Shown here: piece by piece, positions 40,395 through 51,649 of the stretch
Numbering within the stretch: position 1 is the stretch's first letter
Layout: each line of letters opens with the position of its first letter
Origin: Sipunculus nudus
Taxonomy: Eukaryota > Annelida > Sipuncula > Golfingiida > Sipunculidae
Direction of reading: 5' to 3'
Assembly (NCBI GenBank): GCA_026874595.1
Contig: CM049319.1
Location: 39,381,473-39,445,472 of the forward strand
Length of the DNA stretch: 64,000 bases
The notes under the pieces: generated by a model
Told to the model about the DNA's origin: nothing
The model's input: the letters and a program-made list of their open reading frames with translations, nothing else
The model's database searches: none
Translations under genes and position numbers: made by a program

Positions 40395-40444
40395 CTCCCC
40401 ACCATCCCCCCCCCCCCATCCCACCCCCACCCCCCCCCCCCCCC
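40395..40444. repeat. C-rich tract
   Basis: Runs of C broken by A and T end in 14 C residues and are followed by A8. It lies about 330 bp after the LINE ORF2 end and may mark its degraded 3' tail, but this is not provable here. Confidence 0.85.
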
Positions 40445-41674
40445 GAAAAAAAATAATTATGACATTTGTGTAATGGATTTGATTTCTTAGCTAAAGTCAT
40501 TGACAAAATGTTTCATCTGGTAAGATCGGAGTTTGCCCCGAGATACATATTTGCCATGGTCTGATTTTACTGCTTGTTTAAATGTAGCAACTCACATCAC
40601 TTTCTTTAAATTGAAAAGTGGTGAGGCAGAATTTTGGTCTGAATATAGCGCTGTATAATTTTGTCAAAACTTAATCGTATGGCACTATATCATTTGATAG
40701 TGAACTGGTAGTTAAATGTAAATGTATGCAAATCCTTTCAACGCACATAGTCAGTAGATGGTTATTCATTTGTTTGGGGATCAGTGTCCATTTCGCCGAA
40801 ATCTCTACATCACAAACAAACTATCCCGCCCTCTCTCAGGCTTTGTGTACAAATCAACACAAACCAAATCCTGCACCAGTTTACACTTAAACGTATTCCT
40901 GTATAATACCACTTAAATACTAATGAATAATACCTGGTATATCAGAACACAGTAAATTATACAAAGTGTCGGGGCGCGTAATGGCAAATACGAGTACCGA
41001 TTGTATGGATTAGCTGGCATCAGGTGGTGCCAATAATACACCCATTACTAACACAGCTGTATCATTAAATGTATCTTTGTCGTGACACTCAATCAAAATA
41101 TGGGACGTGTCAGTTAATACAATAATTGCAGGCAAATCAATACAATTGTCTACATTTCACATAAAACCGTGTTGCACTGTAAACGCAATTAATGGTTTGT
41201 CTAAAATATACCGAAGACGTATTGGAAGGCTGATTAGCAGCATGTAGGGACTAGAAATCTGCATTCTTAGGAAAGTAACAGCCACCGTCGAGTGTGAGTG
41301 TGTGTGTGTGTGGGGGGGGGGGGGGACAGTTGACCGTACATTTGTGAATATATTCTTTGATGACGCTCCTGAATCCGGACCACGTGCCTTATCCAAACCA
41401 AATCTTATCCAATCCCCATTTTCCTATTTTCGAAATGCCCTAAACATTTCTTGACATTCCGTTTATGTTTGGTTATGTTATGAACAAGCATAAACAGACA
41501 CAAACAAACAAACTGACACAAGACGGCACGGGGATGAATGCTAACCCTCCTGGCGGAGGCAACAACGTGTGTAAACTAATCCCCTCGACCCCTTCAGGCT
41601 CATTTATATAAACCTCTGTCTCCTGCAAGGTGAGAGTCATAAAAACATAAGCAGCTCACCCCTCGAAGGTTGAC
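40445..41674. other. Gene-free stretch with a GT/G microsatellite
   Basis: Mostly AT-rich with moderately complex pieces at about 40960-41100 and 41500-41660; the latter holds a TATATAAA motif near 41605. A (GT)n run followed by 14 G residues lies at 41291-41325. The short - strand ORF here crosses the microsatellite and is not supported. Confidence 0.6.
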
Positions 41675-42985
41675 AATGTTTAAGATGTAATGCTGACGAT
41701 GTTTAAGATGTAATGCTAATGCCTCCGACAACATGACGATGTTTAAGATTTAACGCTAACGCCTCCAGCAGCATGACAATATTTAAGATATAATGATGAC
41801 GCCTCCTGCAGCATGACGATGTTTAAGATGTAATGATGACGCCTCCTGCAGCATGACTATGTTTAAGATGTAATGATGACGCCTCCTGCAGCATGACGAT
41901 GTTTAAGGGGTAATGATGGCGCCTCCTGCAGAATGACGATGTTTAAGATGTAATGATGACGCCTCCTGCAGCATGACGACGTTTAAGATGTAATGATGAC
42001 GCCTCCTGCAGCATGACGATGTTTAAGATGTAATGATGACGCCTCCTGCAGCATGACGATGTTTAAGAGGTAATGCTGACGCCTTTTACAGGATAACAAT
42101 GTCTAAGATGTAATGCTGATGCCTCCGACAGCTTGACGATGTTTAAGATGTAACGCTTACGCCTCCAGCAGCTTGACAATATTTAAGATATAATGATGAC
42201 GCCTCCTGCAGCATGACGATGTTTAAGATGTAATGATGACGCCTCCTGCAGAATGACGATGTTTAAGATGTAATGATGACGCCTCCTGCAGCATGACGAT
42301 GTTTAAGATGTAATGACGACGCCTCCTGCAGAATGACGATGTTTAAGATGTAATGTTGACGCCTCCTGCAGCATGACGATGTTTAAGATGTAATGATGAC
42401 GCCTCCTGCAGCATGACGATGTTTAAGGGGTAATGCTGACGCCTTTTACAGGAAAACAATGTTTAAGATGTTATGCTGACGCCTCCTGCAGCATGACGAT
42501 GTTTACAGGGTAACAATGTTTAAGATGTAATGTTGATGCCTCTGACAGCATGACGATGGTTAAGATGTAACGCTTACGCCTCCAGCAGCATGACAATATT
42601 TAAGATATAATGATGACGCCTCCTGAAGCATGACGATGTTTAAGATGTAATGATGACGCCTCCTGCAGCATGACGATGTTTAAGGGGTAATGCTGACGCC
42701 TTTTACAGGATAACAATGTTTAAGATGTTATGCTGATGCCTCCGACAGCATGACGATGTTTAAGATGTAACGCTTACGCCTCCAGCATGGCAATATTTAA
42801 GATATAATGATGACGCCTCCTGCAGCATGACGATGTTTACAGGATAACAATGTTTAAGATGTAATGTTGATGCCTCCGACAGCATGACGATGGTTAAGAT
42901 GTAACGCTTACGCCTCCAGCAGCATGAAAATGTTTAAGATATAATGATGACGCCTCTTGTGGCATGGCAATGTTAAGACAATGTT
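41675..42985. repeat. 40-bp minisatellite, about 32 copies
   Basis: The 40-bp unit reads GCATGACGATGTTTAAGATG followed by TAATGATGACGCCTCCTGCA. Variants such as CTTTTACAGGATAACAATG recur at intervals of several units (near 42085, 42443, 42700 and 42836), which shows higher-order amplification. Most copies join at CTGCAG. Confidence 0.95.
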
Positions 42986-43035
42986 GTCGCCTCTTTTGAA
43001 GCCAATTTGTGATATAAATATCACAAATAATAAAT

Positions 43036-43258
43036 AAGGCGAGATTCCTTATGTGCGGATCCGGCATCCGGAATTAATGCGTTTCCGGCATTACGAATCA
43101 CTACATGTAGCCATTTCTGAAGGTTCCGGATGTTTTCAAGGGGCAATACATGCATAGAAAACATGCATGCCGCCATGCAGATTCATATGTAATCTCTGAA
43201 CATGCATTCAGCCTCTGGCATGCCGCATTACGTATCCATACGTAAGGAATCTTACCTT
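43036..43258. mobile_element. MITE candidate with 28-bp terminal inverted repeats
   Basis: The left end AAGGCGAGATTCCTTATGTG is mirrored by the right end: the reverse complement of 43231-43258 begins AAGGTAAGATTCCTTACGTA. Over 28 bp only about six positions differ. The element is flanked on both sides by AAAT (43032-43035 and 43259-43262), a candidate 4-bp target duplication. At 223 bp with no ORF it is non-autonomous. The superfamily was not recognised. Confidence 0.65.
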
Positions 43259-43262
43259 AAAT

Positions 43263-44200
43263 CTTTCACTGGTCTCAATATTAGGTTTAGCAATTTAAAA
43301 AACCAATATTCTGAATGAAAATACAGACGGACAAATGTTTTGAAGGTTCAATCAGAAATGCTACCAAGACGTTAATAGCGTCACCTGACATGTTTCCTTC
43401 ACATTCAGATGAATATATTGAAATATTCTTATAAAATGAATTTAAATATTCATATATAATGAATTTATTTAAGATCAATTTAATACCTGTTGTCTCTGGT
43501 AACGCATATTTTATCACCAATGCTATGAGTAACATTGTATTCCTGAATTGTTAACCTACTGCAGTATCTTGTTACAGCACGTATAATATTGATAAGATGT
43601 AGCACTAAATTATTTAAATTAAGCATATCACCAACATGAGAGTGCGTGTTGCTGCATGTACACGTCCACGTAACTGTGAGACGTCGAGGCCTCGACTAGA
43701 TGGCGGTACAGTCAAACTCCCCCGTAGGATCATTCACAGACCCTGCTTTGGTATCAGTGAAGAGCTTTAACACGAAACCATCATCTTTTGATTCGAAAAG
43801 TAGACAGCTAAATCGATCAAGATCAGTTTTTGGTTATGGATGACGACTTAACCGGAAACTTTCTCTCAGGCCGAAATAATGAATGAAAGGATATTTTTAT
43901 TTTACAATTATTTTTCCACAAAAAAAATCATAAATACATTTACTTGCTGTACTGTGACATGGTGGTGTAGAACGTTATTCAACATGAAACACTAAAGCTC
44001 CATGACAGGTGAGACGAGATAATCAGTGTCAGGATCCATCGTGTGCTTGTACCCTGTATCCTCAGTACCCTGACGCAATACAGAAAATGATACACGCGTG
44101 TTTTGATGCTAGGAGAATACAGTATAGTTTTTGTGCATTTCCAGTGAAATGGCCAGTAAGTTGGTAACATGACGATGTTGGGATGGGATCAGCTGGTTTT
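43263..44200. other. Gene-free stretch
   Basis: AT-rich sequence without recognised coding potential; the short - strand ORFs have no family resemblance. Confidence 0.55.
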
Positions 44201-44202
44201 CA

Positions 44203-46047
44203 AATACAGTCCTCAAGCACCTCAAAATAACGACCACCTCAATATAACGACCACCTCAATATTACGACTACCTCGAAATAACGACCGTCTCAATATAACG
44301 ACCATCTCAATATAACGACCACCTCAAAATAACGACCACCTCGAAATAACGACCATCTCAATATAACGACCACCTCGAAATAACGACCACCTCAATATAC
44401 AGACCACCTCAATATAACGACCATCTCAATATAATGACCACCTCGAAATAACGACCATCTCCATATAACGACCACATCGATATCACGACCACCTCGAAAT
44501 AACGACCACCTCGAAATAACGACCATCTCATTATCACGACCACCTCGAAATAAAGACCACCTCGAAATAACGACCATCTCGATATTACGACCACCTCAAT
44601 ATTACGATCACCTCAAAATAACGACCACCTCAATATTACGACCACCTCAATATTACGACCACCTCAAAATAATAATCACCTCAAAATAACGACCATCTCA
44701 ATATAACGACCACCTCAATATAAAGACCTCCTCGAAATAACGACCATCTCAATATAACGACCATCTCAATATCACGACCACCTCGAAATAACGACCACCT
44801 CAATATAAAGACCACCACCATATAACGACCACCTCGAAACAACGACCACCTCAAAATAACGACCATCTCAATATAACGACCACCTCGAAATAACGACCAC
44901 CTCGAAATAACGACCATCTCAATATTACGACCACCTCAATATCACGATCACCTCAAAATAACGACCACCTCAATATTACGACCACCTCAATATTACGACA
45001 ACCTCAAAATAACAATCACCTCAAAATAACGACCACCTCAGTATAACGACCACCTCAATTATAACGACCACCTCAATATTACGACCACCTCAATATTACG
45101 ACCACCTCAATATAACGACCACCTCAATATAACGACCACCTTAAAATAACGACCACCTCAAAATAACGACCACCTCAAAATAACGACCACCTCAAAATAA
45201 CGACCACCTCAAAATAACGACCACCTCAATATAACGACCACCTCAATATAATGACCATCTCGATATTACGACCACCTCAATATTACGATCACCTCAAAAT
45301 AACGACCACCTCAATATTACGACCACCTCAATATTACGACCACCTCAAAATAATAATCACCTCAAAATAACGACCATCTCAATATTACGACCACCTCAAT
45401 ATAAAGACCACCTCGAAATAACGACCATCTCAATATAACGACCACCTCGAAATAACGACCACCTCAATATAAAGACCACCACCATATAACGACCACCTCG
45501 AAACAACGACCACCTCAAAATAACGACCATCTCAATATAACGACCACCTCGAAATAACGACCACCTCGAAATAACGACCATCTCAATATTACGACCACCT
45601 CAATATCACGATCACCTCAAAATAACGACCACCTCAATATTACGACCACCTCAATATTACGACCACCTCAAAATAACAATCACCTCAAAATAACGACCAC
45701 CTCAGTATAACGACCACCTCAATTATAACGACCACCTCAATATTACGACCACCTCAATATTACGACCACCTCAATATAACGACCACCTCAATATAACGAC
45801 CACCTTAAAATAACGACCACCTCAAAATAACGACCACCTCAAAATAACGACCACCTCAAAATAACGACCACCTCAAAATAACGACCACCTCAATATAACG
45901 ACCACCTCAATATAATGACCACTTTGTTCACGGTTCCGATTTTTTAGAGATCTTTTATACATGACCTCGCTTAGCCGACCACCTGGAAAATACGAACATT
46001 TTATCGAGATCCCACTGGTGGTGGTAATTTCTCGGGTTTACTGTATT
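44203..46047. repeat. 17-bp tandem array (about 100 copies) flanked by short inverted ends
   Basis: From about 44220 to 45925 the unit is about 17 bp, typically ATAACGACCACCTCAAA, with GAAATAACG and CCATCTC variants. A longer duplication of 664 bp is visible: ACCACCACCATATAACG at 44811 and 45475, and CAGTATAACGACC at 45039 and 45703. Outside the array, AATACAGT at 44203-44210 and ACTGTATT at 46040-46047 are inverted, and the right tail contains CGACCACCTGG and GGTGGTGGTAAT. Expansion inside an inverted-repeat element is therefore possible. The RGG/WSLF-type - strand ORFs are by-products of the repeat. Confidence 0.9.
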
Positions 46048-46829
46048 ATCTGTGCCACAGGAGTACGTAAAACATGTCGTATTTATGGATTTCTTGAATT
46101 TTGACTGTCTCAGTTTAGGGAACGGAGGCGTTGTTGCTTTAAGAAGAGAAAAGACTGGAAATCACTCTCTACATACGCTGTAGCTGATACAGATAGCAAC
46201 ACAGTTATCTCACGTCTATTGAGTATGAAGCGTTTCCTGTCTTTAATATTACACCGTTGTACAATGATACTCCTTCTTGTATACCGTCGAGTAGAGGTAC
46301 TGTATATATGAATTGTTTAATGATTATACGGAGATGGAATGAACATCTGTCTGGGAGCAGTTTACTAGGATTTTGATTAACCAGTTGCTGTAATGTTTGA
46401 CTGACATTAGCAGATACATATTCTATAGACCGATATGTTCTGACTAGGATGTGTCCACGTCATGAGGAATTTAATTCAGGTTCTGGTGGGTGGAGGTTTT
46501 CTCTTGTTCAGTCAAGTCAGTGATAACGGCAGGAACATCCCGTTTTGATGTGATTTATTGATATCTCATTTACAGAAAAAAATACTTCAGATTGACATTT
46601 CCTGATAATGACGAAACAAAAATTTGAAATAATATTTTAAATATTTGTATTAAAAATAAGAAGAAATGGGTATATTTGTTTTGGTAATAAAAATGAAATT
46701 AAAAGAAATTTTGCTAGGAACTTTATCTTGAACCATAATTTGTGTGTCGTTCACCTAGGCCTGTGCAATATTTTATGGAATTTGATGAAATATTCATAAT
46801 AGAGCATTTGAATTAAATGAAGAATGAAA
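46048..46829. other. AT-rich gene-free stretch
   Basis: No coding, RNA or repeat feature was recognised. Confidence 0.55.
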
Positions 46830-47430
46830 GTCAATTAAATTAGCTGGAGTGAGGTTACGGCTGCCAGGTTTAGTAAGCAGCTGTAAATGAGGATATAGAT
46901 GACTTGATGCATACGTCCCGGGTAAGCCCCGTGGCTCACCTCCTGATAAGCTGCACGGGCACGCAGCAAGCCGGAAGCTGCTGACACACTGCAGCAAATA
47001 TGACCGCTTTGATGTGTGGCCCAGTTAACTTGCACTAATCTACGGTTGCGTGAACGCAATTTATCCATTAGCGCGTTAGTCCGCAGACAAACAACTTGTG
47101 TTTTGAAGAACATCGCCTTTCGCTCGGTTTTAATTGAGACCCATCCCCGGGCAAATGAAAATTTATAGCTGCGCTGTAAATATTGTCTTTATCTAAAGCA
47201 GGTCGCCTGATGGCCGGCAGCAGGAATACAATTCTCCTGCATTATTGGGTAGATATTGCTTTCGGTGAAGCCAGCGGAGGGTCCTTACGCAAGCGTCCCT
47301 GATACGGCGTTAAGAAGGAGTCGGGTAGTGCACTGCAGGTAGAAAATCAGCGCCGTATCGCAACATGGCCGTTTCTCATTCAAGGCAAGGGTGTCTTTGT
47401 TGCTTCAGACAAAATATGACAGAAAAACAA
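46830..47430. promoter_or_regulatory. Possible intronic regulatory island
   Basis: GC content and complexity rise sharply against the flanks. Homeodomain-type motifs are present (TTTAATTGAG, ATCCATTAGCG). An imperfect palindrome, ATTTATAGC to GCTGTAAAT, lies near 47150-47180. Short - strand ORFs overlap but show no recognised domain. The inference rests on composition and motif density only. Confidence 0.35.
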
Positions 47431-47699
47431 GAAAAACCTCCTCTCGGGGGACAAAACAATATTCCTGTCAAATCAAAGTGTCCATATTATTGTGAATATT
47501 AAACATTTAAAATGACTATATATGTCGATATAAGTGAATAGTGTATATATTATATATAAATATGCTCTTTGGATTTGTAAATTAAGGAGAAAATCATTAA
47601 CACAAACACTGCAACGCAGCGTGTTGTGAGCTGGCGAAATGATGATCCAAACACAAAGGACAACAACGACTGGTACTTGACAAGGGATAATCTAGATTG

Positions 47700-48320
47700 A
47701 TGAGACTACGAAAATCGCAGCGATTTATAAGAAATTAGGGTCAAATCAGAGAATACCCGAGAGTTTATTGCCATAAAAGCTCCATGGGAATCAAAGGCCA
47801 TTTGGTGACCGGTTGCCGAGCAGTATTTGTCTAATGCTCCTGTTTCTTGCATGCTTGAACTGAGGCGGCACTGTGGTAGTAAGATCGGCTGTGACATCAG
47901 CAAGCTGCGGGCGGGGGTTTACAAGTTGGCGGCGACATCTCCGCGGGCCCTGGCTACGGTTAAGCTGGGGAATTGTCCCTCCGAGTTGCCCCTCCGACTC
48001 ATGATCCAATTTCTGAGATGTTCCAATGCCGTGACTGTGTAGATTGCTAAGTCTGTCGGTGCCAGTGAAAAATAGCACGTCTTCCAGCATGTCGGTGCCG
48101 TGGCCACTCGAGTGATACAACTTAGGGATCAGCGTATTAAGGCATTGTCCCCTGTGTGTCGCTCCTAAATTAATGAAGGTCCTTCTTTGTCCCAGACAGA
48201 TAAGCCCTGCACCTTGCAAAGCTTTTCCTTGCGTTTTTGTCGCAGTAACTATTAGCCGCATAATGGGGAAAATTTGCAAGCGGACCAGCTTGACTACTGT
48301 CAACAAAATCGTCAGCCAAT
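47700..48320. promoter_or_regulatory. Possible intronic regulatory island
   Basis: A second GC-richer, non-repetitive island with Hox/Cdx-like motifs (TTTATTGCCATAAAAG near 47764), CAGATAAG near 48197 and a CCGCGGGCC patch near 47940. The - strand is open for 171 codons (48306-47791), but the translation shows no domain or splice context that I recognise. I favour non-coding conserved sequence, with an unrecognised exon as the alternative. Confidence 0.35.
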
Positions 48321-48647
48321 TGTACCGGAATAAAAACTAAATACCATATCTGTTTTAAGGAGGCAGCAACACCGATGGATTTTCACTGAGAGGTTTAGAA
48401 AAAATAATAGTTAAATACGCTCCTCCGAAGCAGTTAGCCATGAAAATCTTCAATTCTTTTCACTGATAAACACTAACTTACTTTCTAGAGAATTTTATTG
48501 GAATCACCATTCGAACAGTTTGTTTATTGTTTTAAAAATAAATATGAACCATAATTATTGAATCTAACTGTGATTATATGATGAATATGACACTACATTC
48601 GAAGTATTTTGGGTTTCGATATGTAACACGATAACTGTAAAAACGTA

Positions 48648-48697
<50 letters not shown>

Positions 48698-49470
48698 TAC
48701 GTATATATATAGGTACGTTCATTGTCTTCTGCAACATTATGATGCTGACTTTGAAGACACATAGCATGGCAAAACATTTGGCTTCATTGGGCCTTCTAGA
48801 CCAAAGCACACACGACCATTTAGTCTAACCTACCAAAAATAATAATTGACGTATTTTAAGTTAATTTTGGTTTGCTTGTTACAAGAGATGGATCCACAAA
48901 TTTTCATCTTGTACCCGATTTGGACCTTGTATCTCGTTTCACGTGAACTTGTCAGACCAAATGACTAAACAAGGTGCACATGTACTAAAGGTAAATGTCA
49001 TTTTCCAGTCACCACAAAATTCACCATTTTTTTGGCTTGAATGATGTTTTCATCGTCTTGTGGTTTATCAGTTTTTTCGGAAGTAGAAAACTACGGAATC
49101 GTAAACATTTCAGTCAGCGAGATGGAAGGAATAAAATACGTGGATTAATGGAGCAGTTCTTGTGAAAGCCAATTTACTAAACCAAAGGCCATGACAAACG
49201 GGGAAAATACATCGGGAGACTTGAAGAAATTACACAACATATGAACTACTGATAAAAATGAAGGCCGCTCCAGTGACGGTCAGACAGACGTCATTTCATG
49301 GATGCGTGAACGTCCTAAACAAACGGAGTTGTCTGAATAAGATAAGAATAAGTCGGAATTGGATTGCAAGCATTTACAGCTCAGGCAGTAAGCACAGCAC
49401 AGGTATTTTTGTAAATGTAACTAAAAAAATGACAAAGGAAATATATATCTATGCATGATCACACATGTGT
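48321..49470. other. Gene-free stretch with a (TA)n microsatellite
   Basis: A (TA)n run of about 45 bp lies at 48650-48694, followed by two copies of AGGTACGT. Otherwise AT-rich sequence with no supported gene. Confidence 0.65.
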
Positions 49471-49660
49471 AAAAGCAAATTACAGACCTTTTACATTACC
49501 ACAAATATGTAAAAGATAAATCACAGACAATTTACATTATCACACATATTTAAAAGCAAATCACAGACAGTTTACATTATTACACACAAGTTAAAGCAAA
49601 TCACATACATTTTACATTATTACTCATAAGTAAAAGCAAATCACATACATTTTACATATA
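49471..49660. repeat. 40-bp tandem repeat, about five copies
   Basis: TAAAAGCAAATCACAGACA followed by TTTTACATTATTACACA recurs at 49471, 49511, 49552, 49592 and 49632. It is unrelated to the other 40-bp array at 41.7 kb. Confidence 0.9.
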
Positions 49661-50229
49661 ACAGAGGATCTGCCCCACACCTTAAATAAAAACATTTATG
49701 GATAAATGGATAAATGTTTATTACATTATATTACAGTAGCTTTCACATTGTTAAGAAGTCTGATACTTGCTGGTCCAAAATAAGTCTTGCTGTATCTTGC
49801 TGTTCGGTAACGTATGGCTCTTAGCCTTTTCCCGACCGTAGGGTGTTATATATGCCTGTAAGCCCATGAGAGGGATCGCCCATAATAGCCTTTTCTTCCC
49901 GTGTGACAATGCAACAGTAGAGCTCAAACAACATTTTTACATTCCTCAGGCCCAACCATTTACTCAAAGAAACAATTCTTTCAATTTTATCTTTTACTGG
50001 ACAGTGCAATTTCCAAACCAGCCTGCAATACAAAATGTAAGTACAGACTGTATTACTGACATGTAGAAAAGTTCAATTATCTATAAATATATACTCAGGA
50101 ATATAGATAAACCATTGTTGTTGAACTTGTTTATTTGCGCAAAAATAAAGTTTCCAGGAATCTAGCTGCCGAAGTGAAGAGAAATTACATTCCCTCACCC
50201 TCACGACGGTTTGGTATTGATATCTTCAT
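49661..50229. other. Gene-free stretch
   Basis: Overlapping short ORFs on both strands near 49821-50066 have no recognised domain. No other feature was supported. Confidence 0.5.
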
Positions 50230-50930
50230 ATGGTAATTATGTCCCCCCCCCCCAATTTCAATGTGAGACGTTGTCTTCAGTGCCATCGTCTGTCGTCGTC
50301 GTCGCCTGTACGATATCTTAAGAACGCGATAACTTTTAAAGCGCCAAATATTTTTTTCCCGAAATTTGAAACACAGAATGTTTCTCCCAAAATCTGGGAT
50401 GCGTTCAAAAACTGGTGACCTTTACCTTAATCTTCATAGTAATATCTGCTGAACCCCATAACTTATGAAGTATTGCATGTAGTCCCCTTATAATTTGACA
50501 CACTGGTACTCGAAAGAGTTCGAGTACCGATGACCTTGACTTGATCTTTAAGGTCATATCTGCCGGATTCGAGGATTATTAATTTATTATGACCCACATA
50601 ACATTCGATGTATTGAAGATTTTTTCCTAAAGTTTGATATTCCATGTTCTCGAAAATGTTCACCTTAACCTTCATCTTCAAGGTCGGTTGTCCCTAAATC
50701 TAGAATCATTGTGACCCCCACAACGTTTAAGTACTGCATATCTTTTCTCCTAATTTCACCAACACCCACACACATCATTTCATTCCGTCACATTCTCAGA
50801 GATGTTTGAGATCTTCCCCTTGATCTTCAAGGTCACATTTGTAGATTTGTAGGTTTTCCGGGACACCAACATTTTGAGATAGTGGATAAATTTTACCCCT
50901 CATATTTTGGGATTGCCCATGGGGGAGACT
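50230..50930. repeat. Degenerate interspersed repeat with TGACCTTGA / TCAAGGTCA motifs
   Basis: Four degenerate units, 100-150 bp apart (near 50415, 50530, 50660 and 50810), each carry a TGACCTTNA-like motif followed by a CTTCAAGGTCA-like motif. The set starts after a C run (50240) and ends at CCATGGGGGAGACTGTCTG. It looks like a decayed transposable element of a type common in invertebrate genomes. The motif resembles extended nuclear-receptor half-sites. Family identity is not established. Confidence 0.55.
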
Positions 50931-51109
50931 GTCTGTTTTTTGCACCTGCAAAAACAATGCCATTCTAATTCAAATTGTTATGGGATCAATTAAGACAAAA
51001 AGATTATCTGATCTCTGTATGGTCTATAACTGAAATATTAATTAATAATTAATAGATGAAATGTTCTATAGGTACAAACTTTGTGGAATAATAATTGGCA
51101 GAGGTTTAT

Positions 51110-51600
51110 TTTACATATCACGTGACCAAAGCCTGTGAATCAGCAGAATTAACGGGGTGACTGACGGACAGTCTCCAGAGCACAGACACTCCAAATAAAC
51201 TAGTTCATCAGGCTTTGCTAAAGCAGGTGTGAACTTTCATTACCATAGCCGCCCAGTCCAGCGCGCGACCATACATCAGGACAACCTGTTTATTTTTAAC
51301 GTCCTTTGAGGGACAGGTGTGTGTGGGAGCCACAACCGTCACACCAGCTCGCATCAGCTGCCGCCTGACTGACAGTCAGAGCTGATTCACAGCAACTAGC
51401 CACACCAGCATTACATCCATCATAACACCGACGCCCTGCGCCGGTCCAGGTCTACATCTCCAGAGCTCAACACAGCTTCAAATAATTTCGATGGCAGTAA
51501 AGACTGGGCCCTCATTTTTGCACAACTGGTACTCTTTCATATATGCAATCAGTGAGTAGGTACCGCTATCAGCCTTCATATTAATTCACCTCAGGCCGGC
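51110..51600. promoter_or_regulatory. Possible intronic regulatory island
   Basis: Complex, GC-richer sequence with several E-boxes (CACGTG near 51120, CAGGTG near 51225 and 51315, CAGCTG near 51356) and no ORF of note. It directly precedes the 46-bp array. Support is compositional only. Confidence 0.3.
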
Positions 51601-51649
51601 TTGATGCCGGCTAAACTTGTAGGACGACATTGTCTGACTGGGATCCTGT

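Noticed and set aside
44392-45581. Several - strand ORFs reading WSLFRGG repeats
   Set aside because: By-products of the 17-bp array; the frame pattern follows unit length changes, not selection.
47791-48306. 171-codon - strand ORF as a gene
   Set aside because: No recognisable domain, and the overlapping + and other - frames are also open because of higher GC. It is treated as part of a non-coding island.
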